Shown here one piece after another: positions 30,680 through 39,151 of a stretch of DNA of 42,333 nucleotides. The DNA lies in contig JAHQVJ010000064.1 of the NCBI GenBank assembly GCA_019634415.1, forward strand, positions 1 to 42,333. The letters are read 5' to 3'. Below the pieces are notes generated by a model that ran no database searches, had not been told where the DNA came from, and worked only from the letters and a program-made list of their open reading frames with translations. A program made the position numbers and the translations under genes. Positions within the stretch are counted from its first letter, which is position 1. The number at the start of each line of letters is the position of its first letter. The stretch comes from Myxococcales bacterium (GTDB lineage Bacteria > Myxococcota_A > UBA796 > GCA-2862545).

Positions 30680-32782
30680 ATGAACATCATCCCCCGTACC
30701 GTCGAAGTGGGCGGTCAAACCATTGAATTCGAAACCGGGAAGCTCGCGAAGCAAGCGTCTGGTGCAGTGGTCGTGCGCAGTGGGGAGAGCACCGTGCTCG
30801 TCACCGCCGTGTGCGCGCCGGGCAACAGGCCCTTCGACTTCCTGCCTCTCACCGTGGACTACCAGGATCGCAACGGCGCCAGTGGCACCATTCCTGGCGG
30901 TTTCCTGAAGCGTGAGGGTCGGTCGAGCGAGCGCGAGACGCTGGCGTGTCGCCTGATCGACCGTCCCATCCGACCGATGTTCCCGAAGCACTTCCGGTCG
31001 GAGCTGCAGATCATCGCGACGGTGCTGTCCTTCGACCCCGACCAAGAGACCGACGTGCTCGCACTGTGTGGCGCGTCCGCGGCGTTCCACATCTCGAACG
31101 CCCCCATGTCGGAGCCCATCGCCGGAGTCCGGGTCTGCCGGGTGGACGGCGAGTACCGGATCAATCCTCCGTTCGAGGACCGGCAGAAGTCAGACATCAA
31201 CCTGATCATCGCAGGCACCCGCTCCGCCATCACGATGGTGGAGGGGGGCGCTTCCGAGGCCGGCGAAGAGGCGATGCTCGACTGCTTCGATCTGGCGCAG
31301 GAGTGCATCGCGAAGATCATCGACTGCATCGAGGATCTGCGCAAGGAGGCCGGGCAGCCCAAGGTCGAGGTGGGTGAGGCTCCCGAGCTCGACGACAAGG
31401 TCGTCAAGTACATCGAGCGCTACGGCAAGAAGCCTCTGGTGACCGCGCTGGCCACGGAGGGCAAGCATGCGCGCAGCGCCGCCCTCAAGGAAGCACGCAA
31501 CAAGCTCATCGAGAAGATCGTCGCGAAGGAGACCGAGGACGACGTCATCGCGGCCAAGACGTCGGATGCCAAGGAGGCCTGGGGCAAGCTCCTCCGCAAG
31601 GTGATGCGGGAGACCGTGCTGTCCACTCGGTCTCGCATCGATGGTCGCGCTCCCGACGAGATTCGCGACATCTGGTGCGAGGTGGGTGTGGCGCCGCGGG
31701 CCCACGGCTCCTGCTACTTCAACCGGGGCGAGACCCAGGCCTACGTCAACTTGGCACTGGGGACCGAGATGGATGGGCAGCGACTGGAGCTTCCCACTGG
31801 CAAGGAAGAGCGCACCTGGATGCTCACCTACAACTTCCAGCCCTTCTGCACCGGTGAGGCGCGGCCTCTGCGTGGTCCGAAGCGGCGCGAGGTGGGCCAT
31901 GGCGCGCTCGCCCGTCGTGCCATGATCCCGGTGCTGCCCGCCAAGCAGGACTTCCCGTACGTGTTCCGGGCCACCTCGGAGATCCTCGAGTCCAATGGCT
32001 CGTCCTCCATGGCCACCGTGTGCGGTGCCACACTGTCGATGATGGACGCGGGTGTGCCCATCAAGGCGCCCGTGGCCGGAATCGCCATGGGCCTCATCAA
32101 GGAAGGCGACGACTACGCCGTGCTGTCCGACATCCTCGGCGACGAGGATCACCTCGGTGACATGGACTTCAAGGTGACGGGTACCCGTGACGGGATCACC
32201 GCCTTCCAGATGGACTGCAAGATCGCCGGCGTCAGTCGCGAGATCATGGCCAAGGCCATGTCGCAGGCGCGTGACGGTCGGATCCACATCCTGGACGAGA
32301 TGGCGAAGGCCATCGCCACGCCGCGCGAGGAGATGTCTCGCTACGCCCCTCGCATCACCACCATCCACATCAAGACCGACAAGATCCGCGATCTCATCGG
32401 TCCTGGCGGCAAGGTGATTCGCTCCATCCAGGAAGCGTGCCAGGTGCGCGTGACGGTGGACGACTCGGGCCGCGTGGACGTGGCCTCGAGCAACCAGGAG
32501 TTCACCGACAAGGCCATCCAGATGATCCGCGAGATCACCCAGGAAGCCGAGATCGGAGCGCTGTACGTGGGCGTGGTGAAGCGCATCGTCGACTTCGGTG
32601 CCTTCGTGGAGATCTTCCCGGGAACGGATGGGCTCATCCACATCAGCCACCTGGCCCACGAGCGCGTCGACAAGGTCACGGACGTGCTGCAGGAAGGGGA
32701 CGAGGTGCTGGTGCGCGTCATCGACGTCGATCGGTCTGGAAAGATTCGGCTTTCGCGTAAGGAAGCCCTCGACTCGTTGTAG
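30680..32782 (+). CDS. pnp: Polyribonucleotide nucleotidyltransferase (PNPase)
   Basis: PNPase degrades RNA from its 3' end by phosphorolysis and is a degradosome component. The 700-residue product has two RNase PH domains (about 10-145 and 315-550) with the typical [15 protein letters not shown], then a KH domain ([20 protein letters not shown]) and an S1 domain ([20 protein letters not shown]). It ends soon after [11 protein letters not shown], so it has the normal length without a long tail. ATG at 30680 follows GGAGCTGGAGATGGG. dut begins 10 bases downstream. Confidence 0.97.
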   Translation: MNIIPRTVEVGGQTIEFETGKLAKQASGAVVVRSGESTVLVTAVCAPGNRPFDFLPLTVDYQDRNGASGTIPGGFLKREGRSSERETLACRLIDRPIRPMFPKHFRSELQIIATVLSFDPDQETDVLALCGASAAFHISNAPMSEPIAGVRVCRVDGEYRINPPFEDRQKSDINLIIAGTRSAITMVEGGASEAGEEAMLDCFDLAQECIAKIIDCIEDLRKEAGQPKVEVGEAPELDDKVVKYIERYGKKPLVTALATEGKHARSAALKEARNKLIEKIVAKETEDDVIAAKTSDAKEAWGKLLRKVMRETVLSTRSRIDGRAPDEIRDIWCEVGVAPRAHGSCYFNRGETQAYVNLALGTEMDGQRLELPTGKEERTWMLTYNFQPFCTGEARPLRGPKRREVGHGALARRAMIPVLPAKQDFPYVFRATSEILESNGSSSMATVCGATLSMMDAGVPIKAPVAGIAMGLIKEGDDYAVLSDILGDEDHLGDMDFKVTGTRDGITAFQMDCKIAGVSREIMAKAMSQARDGRIHILDEMAKAIATPREEMSRYAPRITTIHIKTDKIRDLIGPGGKVIRSIQEACQVRVTVDDSGRVDVASSNQEFTDKAIQMIREITQEAEIGALYVGVVKRIVDFGAFVEIFPGTDGLIHISHLAHERVDKVTDVLQEGDEVLVRVIDVDRSGKIRLSRKEALDSL

Positions 32783-32792
32783 GAACGCGCCC

Positions 32793-33254
32793 TTGGCACC
32801 CATCGAGATCCGGCTCCAGGTGCTGCCCCACGGGGAGGGATTGCCCCTCCCCGAGTGGCAGACCGCGGGTGCGGCGGGTGCCGATCTCCACGCGGCTGTG
32901 GAGGAGCCCCTCGAGCTGTCGCCCGGTGAGCGCGTGTCGGTGCCGACGGGCCTCGTCCTGGCGCTGCCCCACGGCTGGGAGGGCCAGGTGAGGCCTCGGT
33001 CTGGCCTCGCGCTACGGCACGGCGTGACCGTGCTCAACGCGCCAGGCACGGTGGACTCCGACTACCGGGGCGAGATCCGGGTGACGTTGGTGAACCTGGG
33101 GCAGCAGCCGGTGCGCATCGAGCGGGGAGCGCGCATCGCGCAGCTGGTGTTGGCGCCGGTCATCCGGGGGCGGTGGGTCGTGGTGGACGAGATCGCCAGC
33201 GACACCGAGCGCGGCTCCGGCGGGTTCGGATCCACCGGAGGCGGCCTCACCTAA
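32793..33254 (+). CDS. dut: dUTP diphosphatase (trimeric dUTPase)
   Basis: The enzyme hydrolyses dUTP to dUMP, keeping uracil out of DNA. All five dUTPase motifs are visible in the 153-residue product: [42 protein letters not shown] and [10 protein letters not shown]. The start is a TTG at 32793 with AGGAA about eight bases upstream; the longer in-frame opening runs through pnp. It is the last gene of the rbfA group and ends just before a cluster of palindromic repeats. Confidence 0.95.
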   Translation: MAPIEIRLQVLPHGEGLPLPEWQTAGAAGADLHAAVEEPLELSPGERVSVPTGLVLALPHGWEGQVRPRSGLALRHGVTVLNAPGTVDSDYRGEIRVTLVNLGQQPVRIERGARIAQLVLAPVIRGRWVVVDEIASDTERGSGGFGSTGGGLT

Positions 33255-33259
33255 GGGTC

Positions 33260-33399
33260 CGTAGTCGCGCGCCCCGCGAACCCCCCTCACCGTTTACCGG
33301 GGTTCGTAGTCGCGCCCCGCGAACCCCCCGAACGCGCACCGGGGTTCTTCGAACCCTGATCGGCGCACATCCGAGGGGCTCGCAGTTCGCACGAACCCC
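33260..33399. repeat. Cluster of GGGGTTCG palindromic repeats between dut and a lipoprotein gene
   Basis: Two tandem units of about 43-45 bases (33260-33304 and 33305-33347) both start CGTAGTCGCG, contain CCCCGCGAACCCC and end CCGGGGTTC. Within each, GAACCCC pairs with GGGGTTC, forming hairpins. GGGTTC-TTC-GAACCC (33342-33356) is a third palindrome, and GAGGGG (33373-33378) pairs with CCCCTC (33396-33401) as a fourth. The block lies between convergent genes and probably acts as a bidirectional terminator. It may also be a REP-like element, which would appear elsewhere in the genome. Confidence 0.7.
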
Positions 33400-34038
33400 T
33401 CACTCGACGAGGACGAAGTTGGACAGCTCGCATTGATCGAAGGAGCCGTCCTCCCGCGCCAGGATCAGGTCGACCGACAGGGAGCCCCCGGTCCGGCGCA
33501 CGATGGCCGTGTACTGCTCGTACTCGGAGCCCAGCAGGGGATCCACCGTGGTGGTGAGGCAGCCGCGGAAGCCCATCGGTGAACCTGGTGCAAAGGCCGT
33601 GGCGATGCCGTCGTCGTTGGTCAGCGACAGGCCCTTGTTGTCCACGGCTGGGTCCTCGAAGCTCTCCACGAAGAACTCGAAGCGCGGGTAGGTGCCCACG
33701 ACGTCGTACTTGGAGTCGGCCGAGAAGCTCGGATCGGTGACGCACCCACAGTTGAGCGTCGAGGGCCACGGATCGGTGACCAGCTCCAGCTCCTCGCGGC
33801 TGAAGGTGGTGATCTTGATGGCGGTGTCGGCGCCGCAGGAGTTCGAGACCTCCCAGCGGCCCTCGACGCCGTCGTAGTTGTCGAACGCCTCCTGCACGCC
33901 TTCGGGCCACTGATCCACCGGGATGGTGCCCACGGCCTCGGTGGTGACGTCGTCACAGGTTCGTGCGTCGGGCACGTCGTCCGTTGCGTCGCCTCCGGAA
34001 CACGCCGCGGCAAAGACAACCATCGTGAGCGTTCGCAT
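33400..34038 (-). CDS. Exported lipoprotein of unknown function
   Basis: The 212-residue protein opens MRTLTMVVFAAACSGGD, a short lipoprotein signal with lipobox Cys13. The mature part is acidic (DATDDVPDARTCDD) then beta-rich, with six more Cys after the lipobox one, which could form disulphides. No family is recognised. Its ATG has AGGAGAGG directly upstream. It is divergent from ffh, 84 bases away (34039-34122, presumably promoters for both), and converges on dut across the repeat cluster. Confidence 0.8.
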   Translation of the reverse strand: MRTLTMVVFAAACSGGDATDDVPDARTCDDVTTEAVGTIPVDQWPEGVQEAFDNYDGVEGRWEVSNSCGADTAIKITTFSREELELVTDPWPSTLNCGCVTDPSFSADSKYDVVGTYPRFEFFVESFEDPAVDNKGLSLTNDDGIATAFAPGSPMGFRGCLTTTVDPLLGSEYEQYTAIVRRTGGSLSVDLILAREDGSFDQCELSNFVLVE

Positions 34039-34122
34039 GCCTCTCCTCTCCCTGGCACCGGAGCTTACCTGGACACGGCGGGATGTGCCGCCGCCGGGTT
34101 ACGAACCACCAGATCTGCCGGG

Positions 34123-35643
34123 GTGACCGACTTGTTCGACGTGCTCACGAAGGGGTTCCAGAACGCACAGCTCGCACTGCGTGGAAAGGCCCGTCTCAGC
34201 GAAGAGAATCTAGCCCCTGCGCTGCGCGAGGTACGCACCTCCCTGCTGCAGGCCGACGTGGACCTCGAGGTGGCGCGTGCGTTCCTCGATCGCGTGAAGA
34301 CGAAGGCGCTGGGCGACATCGTGCCGGTGCGCGTGTCGGGTCAGAAGGTGCGCCTGTCGCCGCAGGACTGGTTCGTGAAGGCCTGCCACGACGAGCTGGT
34401 CGATCTCATGGGGCCGGTGGACACGTCGCTGGAGCTGTCTGGCTCGCCGGCGGTGATCTTGATGGTGGGCCTGCAGGGCTCGGGGAAGACCACCACCAGC
34501 GGCAAGCTGGCCAAGCGCCTGATGGGGGAAGGGAAGAAGCCCCTGCTGGTGGCTGCCGACATCTACCGACCCGCCGCCGTCGAGCAGCTGCGAGTGATCG
34601 GTCGGAAGCTGGGTGTGCCCGTCTTCCACGTCGACGAGATGCAGCCCGTGCAGCTCGCGCTGCAGGGCGTGGCGCACGCCCGCAGCAGCGGCCGCGACGT
34701 GGTCATCATCGACACCGCCGGTCGCCTCGCCATCGACGAGACGCTGATGCAGGAGGTGGTGAACATCCGCTCTGCGGTCTCGCCCAAGAACGTGCTGTTC
34801 GTGGTCGACGCCATGATCGGTCAGGACGCGGTGCGCACGGCCAAGTCCTTCGACGAGCGCTTGGACTTCACGGGCTTCGTGCTCACCAAGCTCGATGGGG
34901 ACGCGCGCGGCGGGGCGGCACTGTCCATCAAGGAAGTCACGGGCAAGCCCGTGAAGTTCCTGGGTCAGGGCGAGGACCTGGATCGCCTCGAGGAGTTCCG
35001 CCCCGAGGGCCTCGCGCAGCGGATCCTGGGCATGGGCGACGTGGTCGGCCTGGTCCAGGACTTCGAGAAGCACGTGGATCGGGAGTCGGCCGAGAAGGAC
35101 GCGCAGAAGATGCTGCGCGGTGACTTCGGCTACGACGACTTCGTCAAGCAGATGCAGACCATCCGGAAGATGGGCCCCCTGCGCGACATCATGAGCCGGA
35201 TCCCCATGATCGGAGGGATGCTCGACCAGATCCCCGAGGAAGCCCTCGACGATCGGGAGCTCGATCGCACCATGGCGATCATCGGCTCCATGACGAACCA
35301 GGAGCGCCGCACCCCGGACGTGATGAACGCGGGCCGTATGGCGCGCATCGCGAAGGGCTGCGGGCGCACCGTCGACGACGTGGAGTCGCTCCACGAGCGC
35401 TTCCTGCAGGCGCGTCAGATGATGAAGGGCCTGGGCTCCATGATGGGCAACCCCTCCCAGATGGCAGCCATGCAGCAGATGATGGGAGGCGGGGGTGGGA
35501 TGCCTGGCATGGGTGGCATGCCGGGGATGCCTGGCATGGGCGGCGGCGGCGGACCCCGCAAGGAGCTGTCGGCCCAAGACAAGATCGCCCGTCGCAAGAA
35601 GCAGAAGGCGGCGCGGAAGGCGCGCAAGCGCAACCGGAAGTGA
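34123..35643 (+). CDS. ffh: Signal recognition particle protein (SRP54)
   Basis: Ffh binds 4.5S RNA and signal sequences and targets ribosomes to FtsY and the Sec translocon. The 506-residue product has the N domain (1-95), the GTPase G domain with G1 GLQGSGKTTT (116-125), DIYRPAAVEQLR, DTAGRLAIDE and TKLDGDARGGA. The Met-rich M domain (about 310-450) follows. A Gly/Met/Pro repeat (455-477, MPGM units) and a basic tail (478-506) complete it. The GTG start at 34123 has only a weak ribosome site. Its stop overlaps the next gene's start as GTGA, tying it to the glycosyltransferases. Confidence 0.96.
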   Translation: MTDLFDVLTKGFQNAQLALRGKARLSEENLAPALREVRTSLLQADVDLEVARAFLDRVKTKALGDIVPVRVSGQKVRLSPQDWFVKACHDELVDLMGPVDTSLELSGSPAVILMVGLQGSGKTTTSGKLAKRLMGEGKKPLLVAADIYRPAAVEQLRVIGRKLGVPVFHVDEMQPVQLALQGVAHARSSGRDVVIIDTAGRLAIDETLMQEVVNIRSAVSPKNVLFVVDAMIGQDAVRTAKSFDERLDFTGFVLTKLDGDARGGAALSIKEVTGKPVKFLGQGEDLDRLEEFRPEGLAQRILGMGDVVGLVQDFEKHVDRESAEKDAQKMLRGDFGYDDFVKQMQTIRKMGPLRDIMSRIPMIGGMLDQIPEEALDDRELDRTMAIIGSMTNQERRTPDVMNAGRMARIAKGCGRTVDDVESLHERFLQARQMMKGLGSMMGNPSQMAAMQQMMGGGGGMPGMGGMPGMPGMGGGGGPRKELSAQDKIARRKKQKAARKARKRNRK

Positions 35644-36515
35644 CGAGGCCGGGGGAGTGCACCATCGTTCGGGTGGTGCGTGCCCCGAACCACCTGGGTG
35701 ACGCGATCATGGCGCAGCCGGCCATCCGCGCGGTGGCAGCGCTGGGACCGGTGGCCGTCCAGGGGCCTCCGTGGCTGCACGACCTCCTCCGGGGCATCGG
35801 CGGGGCCCGCGCGACTGCTCCCGAGCCCCTGAGGCGAGGGGTGGACGAGGCGCTGCTGTTCGCGCCCTCGCTGCGGGTGGCCTGGCAGGCCCGTCGGGCG
35901 CGTAGGCGCGTCGGGGCTGCCACCGACCATCGGGGTTGGTTGCTCACCGACCGTGTGCCCATCGGTGCCCATCGCTCGGACACCTACGCGGCCGCGGCGC
36001 GGCTGATCGGCGCGAATCCCCAGGGAGATCCGTGCATCGAGGTTCCTCGGGGGCCGGTGCCCGACGTGCCCGTGGGTCACGTGGGCCTGAACCCCGTAGT
36101 GCGCGGAGGGGCCACGCGGCAGTGGCGGGGTTTCGCTGCGCTGGCCGAGCGGTTGTCGGTGCCCGTGGTGTTCTATGGGGGGCCTGGGGAGGGACAGGCC
36201 GTAGCGTCCATCGCACGGGGGAGGCCCAGGGCGGTGGGGCTACCCCTGCAGGCCTTTGGTCGAGCCCTGTCGCGCTGTGCGGTGTTCGTGTCCAACGACT
36301 CGGGTGCCGCGCACTTCGCGCGGGCCTGCGGGGCCACCGTGGTGACGATCTTCGGCTCCACCACGCCCGAGCACACCGGCCCGCCCGGCGCCGAGGCAGT
36401 GCGAGGGCCGACGCTTCCGTGTGCCCCTTGCTACCGCAACCGCTGCCCAACCGAGATCGAGTGCCTCGACATCGAAGTGGCGCGGGTGCTCGCGGCGGTG
36501 GAGTCGCTGCTTTGA
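35640..36515 (+). CDS. Glycosyltransferase family 9 (heptosyltransferase-like) 1
   Basis: The 291-residue enzyme is likely cytosolic and adds a heptose or similar sugar to lipid A-core. APNHLGDAIMAQPAI is the family's N-terminal signature (as in RfaF). GLNPVVRGGATRQW and VFVSNDSGAAHFARACG with GSTTPEHTGP are the donor-binding C-terminal motifs. A Cys-rich CAPCYRNRCPTEIEC stretch lies near the end, as in heptosyltransferase II. The GTG start overlaps the ffh stop (GTGA). The next gene's TTG overlaps its stop (TTGA). It is somewhat shorter than usual (about 340). Confidence 0.88.
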   Translation: MTRPGECTIVRVVRAPNHLGDAIMAQPAIRAVAALGPVAVQGPPWLHDLLRGIGGARATAPEPLRRGVDEALLFAPSLRVAWQARRARRRVGAATDHRGWLLTDRVPIGAHRSDTYAAAARLIGANPQGDPCIEVPRGPVPDVPVGHVGLNPVVRGGATRQWRGFAALAERLSVPVVFYGGPGEGQAVASIARGRPRAVGLPLQAFGRALSRCAVFVSNDSGAAHFARACGATVVTIFGSTTPEHTGPPGAEAVRGPTLPCAPCYRNRCPTEIECLDIEVARVLAAVESLL

Positions 36516-37384
36516 GCGGCGGGCTCGTCTTGGTCCGGCGCCGCGCCCTTGGCGACGTGGTGCTGCTGGGCGCGGTGACGGCGGCACTGGACGCGCCAGC
36601 CACAGTGGTCACGGATCCCCGCTACGTGGAGCTCGCGCAGCGACTGGTGGGAGTCGGGCACGCCGTGCCCTGGGGCAGCGCACGACCGGAGGGGCGCGTG
36701 GTGGATCTGCAGCGCAGCATGCAGACCCTGTGGGCGTTCCCCTTTGCCGCCAGGGTGCGCAAGCACAGTGTGGCGCGTCGCTTGAGGGTCCGGGGATGGG
36801 GCAGGGGGCGCCCCCCGGTCACCGCGCTGTATGGACGTGCGGTCGGGGTGGTGCCCCGCGAGCCGCCTTGGTTCGTGCTGCCCGAGATCGAGCGCCACAC
36901 GCTCGCCCTGATCCCGGGAGCGAGCACGCCGCTCAAGGCTGCATCCGCCGAGACGCTGGTGGAGGTGGGGCGTCGCTGGTCGGGCCGCACCCTGGTGCTG
37001 GGCGGGCCGGGGGAGGCCGATCTGGTGGCGCACGTCACCTCTCGAATCTCCGGGGCCGAGGCGCTCGTAGAGCACGGATTCGCACGCACCCTGCTGCGCC
37101 TGGCCTCGGTGGGGGTGGCCGTCGGCGGAGACAGCGGCTTGCTGCACCTGGCCCGGGCCTGTGGGGCGTCCGTGGTGGCGCTCGCAGGCCCCACCCACCC
37201 CGACGATGGCTTCTTGGTGGGATCCCGCCTGTCCGTCGTGCAGCGCTCCCTTTCCTGCCGTCCCTGTACGCTACATCGCGCAACGACGTGTCGGGTGGGG
37301 GGACGGCCTTGCATGGAGCTGGCAGTGAGGGCAATCTGGGCCGCGGTATGCGAGGCCTGGTGTGCGTTGGGTCATCCTCACTGA
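36512..37384 (+). CDS. Glycosyltransferase family 9 (heptosyltransferase-like) 2
   Basis: The 290-residue paralogue-like enzyme begins LVLVRRRALGDVVLLGAVTA, the family opening, and has ALIPGASTPLKAASAETLVE, LGGPGEADLV, AVGGDSGLLHLARACGASVV and AGPTHPDDGF in order. The Cys-rich tail (CRPCTLHRATTCRVGGRPC) parallels gene 1. It starts at a TTG that overlaps the previous stop by four bases. The N-terminal half is short relative to classic heptosyltransferases. It overlaps the next gene by 23 bases. A role in LPS core assembly is inferred. Confidence 0.85.
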   Translation: MSGGLVLVRRRALGDVVLLGAVTAALDAPATVVTDPRYVELAQRLVGVGHAVPWGSARPEGRVVDLQRSMQTLWAFPFAARVRKHSVARRLRVRGWGRGRPPVTALYGRAVGVVPREPPWFVLPEIERHTLALIPGASTPLKAASAETLVEVGRRWSGRTLVLGGPGEADLVAHVTSRISGAEALVEHGFARTLLRLASVGVAVGGDSGLLHLARACGASVVALAGPTHPDDGFLVGSRLSVVQRSLSCRPCTLHRATTCRVGGRPCMELAVRAIWAAVCEAWCALGHPH

Positions 37385-38369
37385 CGATCATCCGCCCCTG
37401 ACGGGTGGCGTGTCCACGTTCGTCGGCAGCGTGGCGTGCGAGCTTGCGGCGCGGGGCCACGAGGTGCAGGTGTTCGCGCGGCGTCGGCGCGCGCTGGCTG
37501 CCGTGCCGGGCACTCGGCTCACCCCCGTGCGCGGCCCGCGGTTCGGACGCTGGGGCGGACGGTGGCTGGGGATCCGGAGCTTTCCGCAGCTGCTCACTGC
37601 CGATGCCGTGCTGGCGACCACCTGGAGCGTGGCCACGGTGGCGGCGCGGATGGGGTGTCCGCTGGTGGTGGTGGCCCACGGCTCGGACGTGACCTGCCCC
37701 CCGGTGCGGCCCGAGGCGTTCCGACGGGTCTGGCGTGCCGCAGAGGGCCGCTTCGCGATGTCGCAGTACCTGGCTCGAGAGCTCTCGGCACGAGGGGTGA
37801 CTGCCGGCGTGTTGCCCGCTCCCATCGAGCCCGGGCCCGTGCCCCCACGGGGCGAGGCGAGGGGGACCTGGGGGCTGCTCGCGCGAGCGGTCGCGAACAA
37901 GGGAGGGGATCGCTTCGTACGGCTGGTGGCGGCTGCGGGGGTGAACGGCGTGGTGATCGGAGATGGACCAGCACGACCGGCGTGGGAGCGGCTCGCGCTG
38001 CAGCTCGGGGCCCGCGTACGGTTCGTCGGAGACGTGCCCCACGCAAGGGTCGCTGGGTACCTCGAGCAGCTCGATCTGCTCTGTCTACTCCCGCGCTGCG
38101 ATGCCGACGGGCGAGGGGCCGAGGGGCTCGGGTTCTCCCTGATCGAGGCCGCAGCACTCGGGGTTCCGGCGGTGGGCTGCACCGTGGGGGGGGTGCCGGA
38201 GGCCGTGGGACCTGGTCTGCTGCTGGAGGATCCCGACGACGCCGAGGCGTCTGCTGCCGAGATCGGAGACTGGTGGTCGCCCGAGCGAGGGAGGGAGGCG
38301 TGGGCCTGGTGCCGCGCCAACCATGGCTCGGATCGTTGTGTGGATCTGCTCGAGGGGGCCCTGGCGTGA
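37362..38369 (+). CDS. Glycosyltransferase family 4 (GT-B fold) 1
   Basis: The 335-residue enzyme starts MRWVILTDDHPPLTGGVSTF, the family opening with its glycine-rich acceptor loop. AHGSDVTCPP, LPAPIEPGPVP, VVIGDGPARPAW, VRFVGDVPHARVAGYL and the donor-site EGLGFSLIEAAALGVPAVG (acid E-x7-E motif) follow. It transfers a nucleotide-activated sugar with retention. The GTG start has GAGG six bases upstream and overlaps the previous gene. The following membrane-protein gene overlaps its stop (GTGA). Confidence 0.9.
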   Translation: MRWVILTDDHPPLTGGVSTFVGSVACELAARGHEVQVFARRRRALAAVPGTRLTPVRGPRFGRWGGRWLGIRSFPQLLTADAVLATTWSVATVAARMGCPLVVVAHGSDVTCPPVRPEAFRRVWRAAEGRFAMSQYLARELSARGVTAGVLPAPIEPGPVPPRGEARGTWGLLARAVANKGGDRFVRLVAAAGVNGVVIGDGPARPAWERLALQLGARVRFVGDVPHARVAGYLEQLDLLCLLPRCDADGRGAEGLGFSLIEAAALGVPAVGCTVGGVPEAVGPGLLLEDPDDAEASAAEIGDWWSPERGREAWAWCRANHGSDRCVDLLEGALA

Positions 38370-39151
38370 GGTCGATTGGTCTGTTCCCACTGCTCGCGAC
38401 CGTCGGGGCCCTGGGGCTCGCGGTGGCCATCGGGATCTTCGGTGCGGGGATCGTGGCGTTCGCGCTGGTGGTCGTCACCGTGTTGATGCACTCGAAGCTG
38501 TCCACGGGTTGGCGCGTGACCTGTGGGCTGGCCATCGTCGTGTTCGCGGTGGGCTACGCGCCCATCGAGTACGGCAGCCGCATCAAGACGCTGCGCGCCA
38601 AGGTGGACGCAGGAGGGGCCGAGGCGCTGTCGGTGCGAGACTGCGCGGGATTGTGGCTGCTCAACGTGGGAGTGGCCGTCGGCGGCACCCTCGCCGGGTT
38701 TCCCGAGCTGGCGCAGCAGACGCTGCTGCTCTCGGTGCGAGGGCCGGAGGAGCGCACCTGGGAGTCGGACTTTCCCATGGGGAGCATCCGCGTGGAGGAG
38801 GTGGTGGAGCGCTACCTACACCTCGCGCGCGAGAGTCGACAGGACGTGGTGGTGCTCCCGCCGAGCACGATCCGGATGGGCACGGCGGGGCCGCGCACCC
38901 ACGCTCAGTGGCGCCGAGGGCTGGCGCTCGATCCCTTCACCATCGAGGGGGTGGCGGTTCGCCGCGGGATCGAGTGGATGCTGGAGCTGGAGGGAACGGT
39001 CCCCGTGGACTACCCGCCGTCAGCCACGCTGGAGCTGTTTCGGATCGGCGGGGTGCCGGTGGTCGTGGACGAGGGGCTGTTCGATGCCCTCGAGCAGCGA
39101 GGCTGGCTGCACCCCTACGAAGCGCACTGGCGCTGGACGGTCATCCGCTGA
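38366..39151 (+). CDS. Membrane protein of unknown function
   Basis: The 261-residue protein has about three hydrophobic helices near the N-terminus: residues 3-37 (possibly two passes), 45-64 and 87-106. A soluble C-terminal part of about 150 residues follows, with no family I recognise. It has a RVEEVVERYLHLARESRQD helix and a VVVLPPSTIRMGTAGPRTH segment. It overlaps the glycosyltransferase stop by four bases, so it belongs to the sugar operon. An anchoring or transfer role is only a guess. Its 3' end overlaps the convergent peptidase gene by 11 bases. Confidence 0.75.
   Translation: MRSIGLFPLLATVGALGLAVAIGIFGAGIVAFALVVVTVLMHSKLSTGWRVTCGLAIVVFAVGYAPIEYGSRIKTLRAKVDAGGAEALSVRDCAGLWLLNVGVAVGGTLAGFPELAQQTLLLSVRGPEERTWESDFPMGSIRVEEVVERYLHLARESRQDVVVLPPSTIRMGTAGPRTHAQWRRGLALDPFTIEGVAVRRGIEWMLELEGTVPVDYPPSATLELFRIGGVPVVVDEGLFDALEQRGWLHPYEAHWRWTVIR

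Noticed and set aside
31190..33049. A 619-codon minus-strand frame opposite pnp and dut.
   Set aside because: Both plus-strand genes have unmistakable family motifs; the antisense product is low-complexity and follows their codon bias.
35452..35560. A Gly/Met repeat in the DNA that could be taken for a tandem-repeat element.
   Set aside because: It encodes the MPGM-type low-complexity segment common in Ffh C-termini and is in frame within the gene.
34210..35577. A 455-codon minus-strand frame opposite ffh.
   Set aside because: ffh motifs are clear; this frame is His/Leu-rich shadow sequence.
36512..37384. The two family-9 transferases being halves of one frameshifted gene.
   Set aside because: Each has its own N-terminal GD signature and its own C-terminal donor motifs, so they are two complete, short genes.
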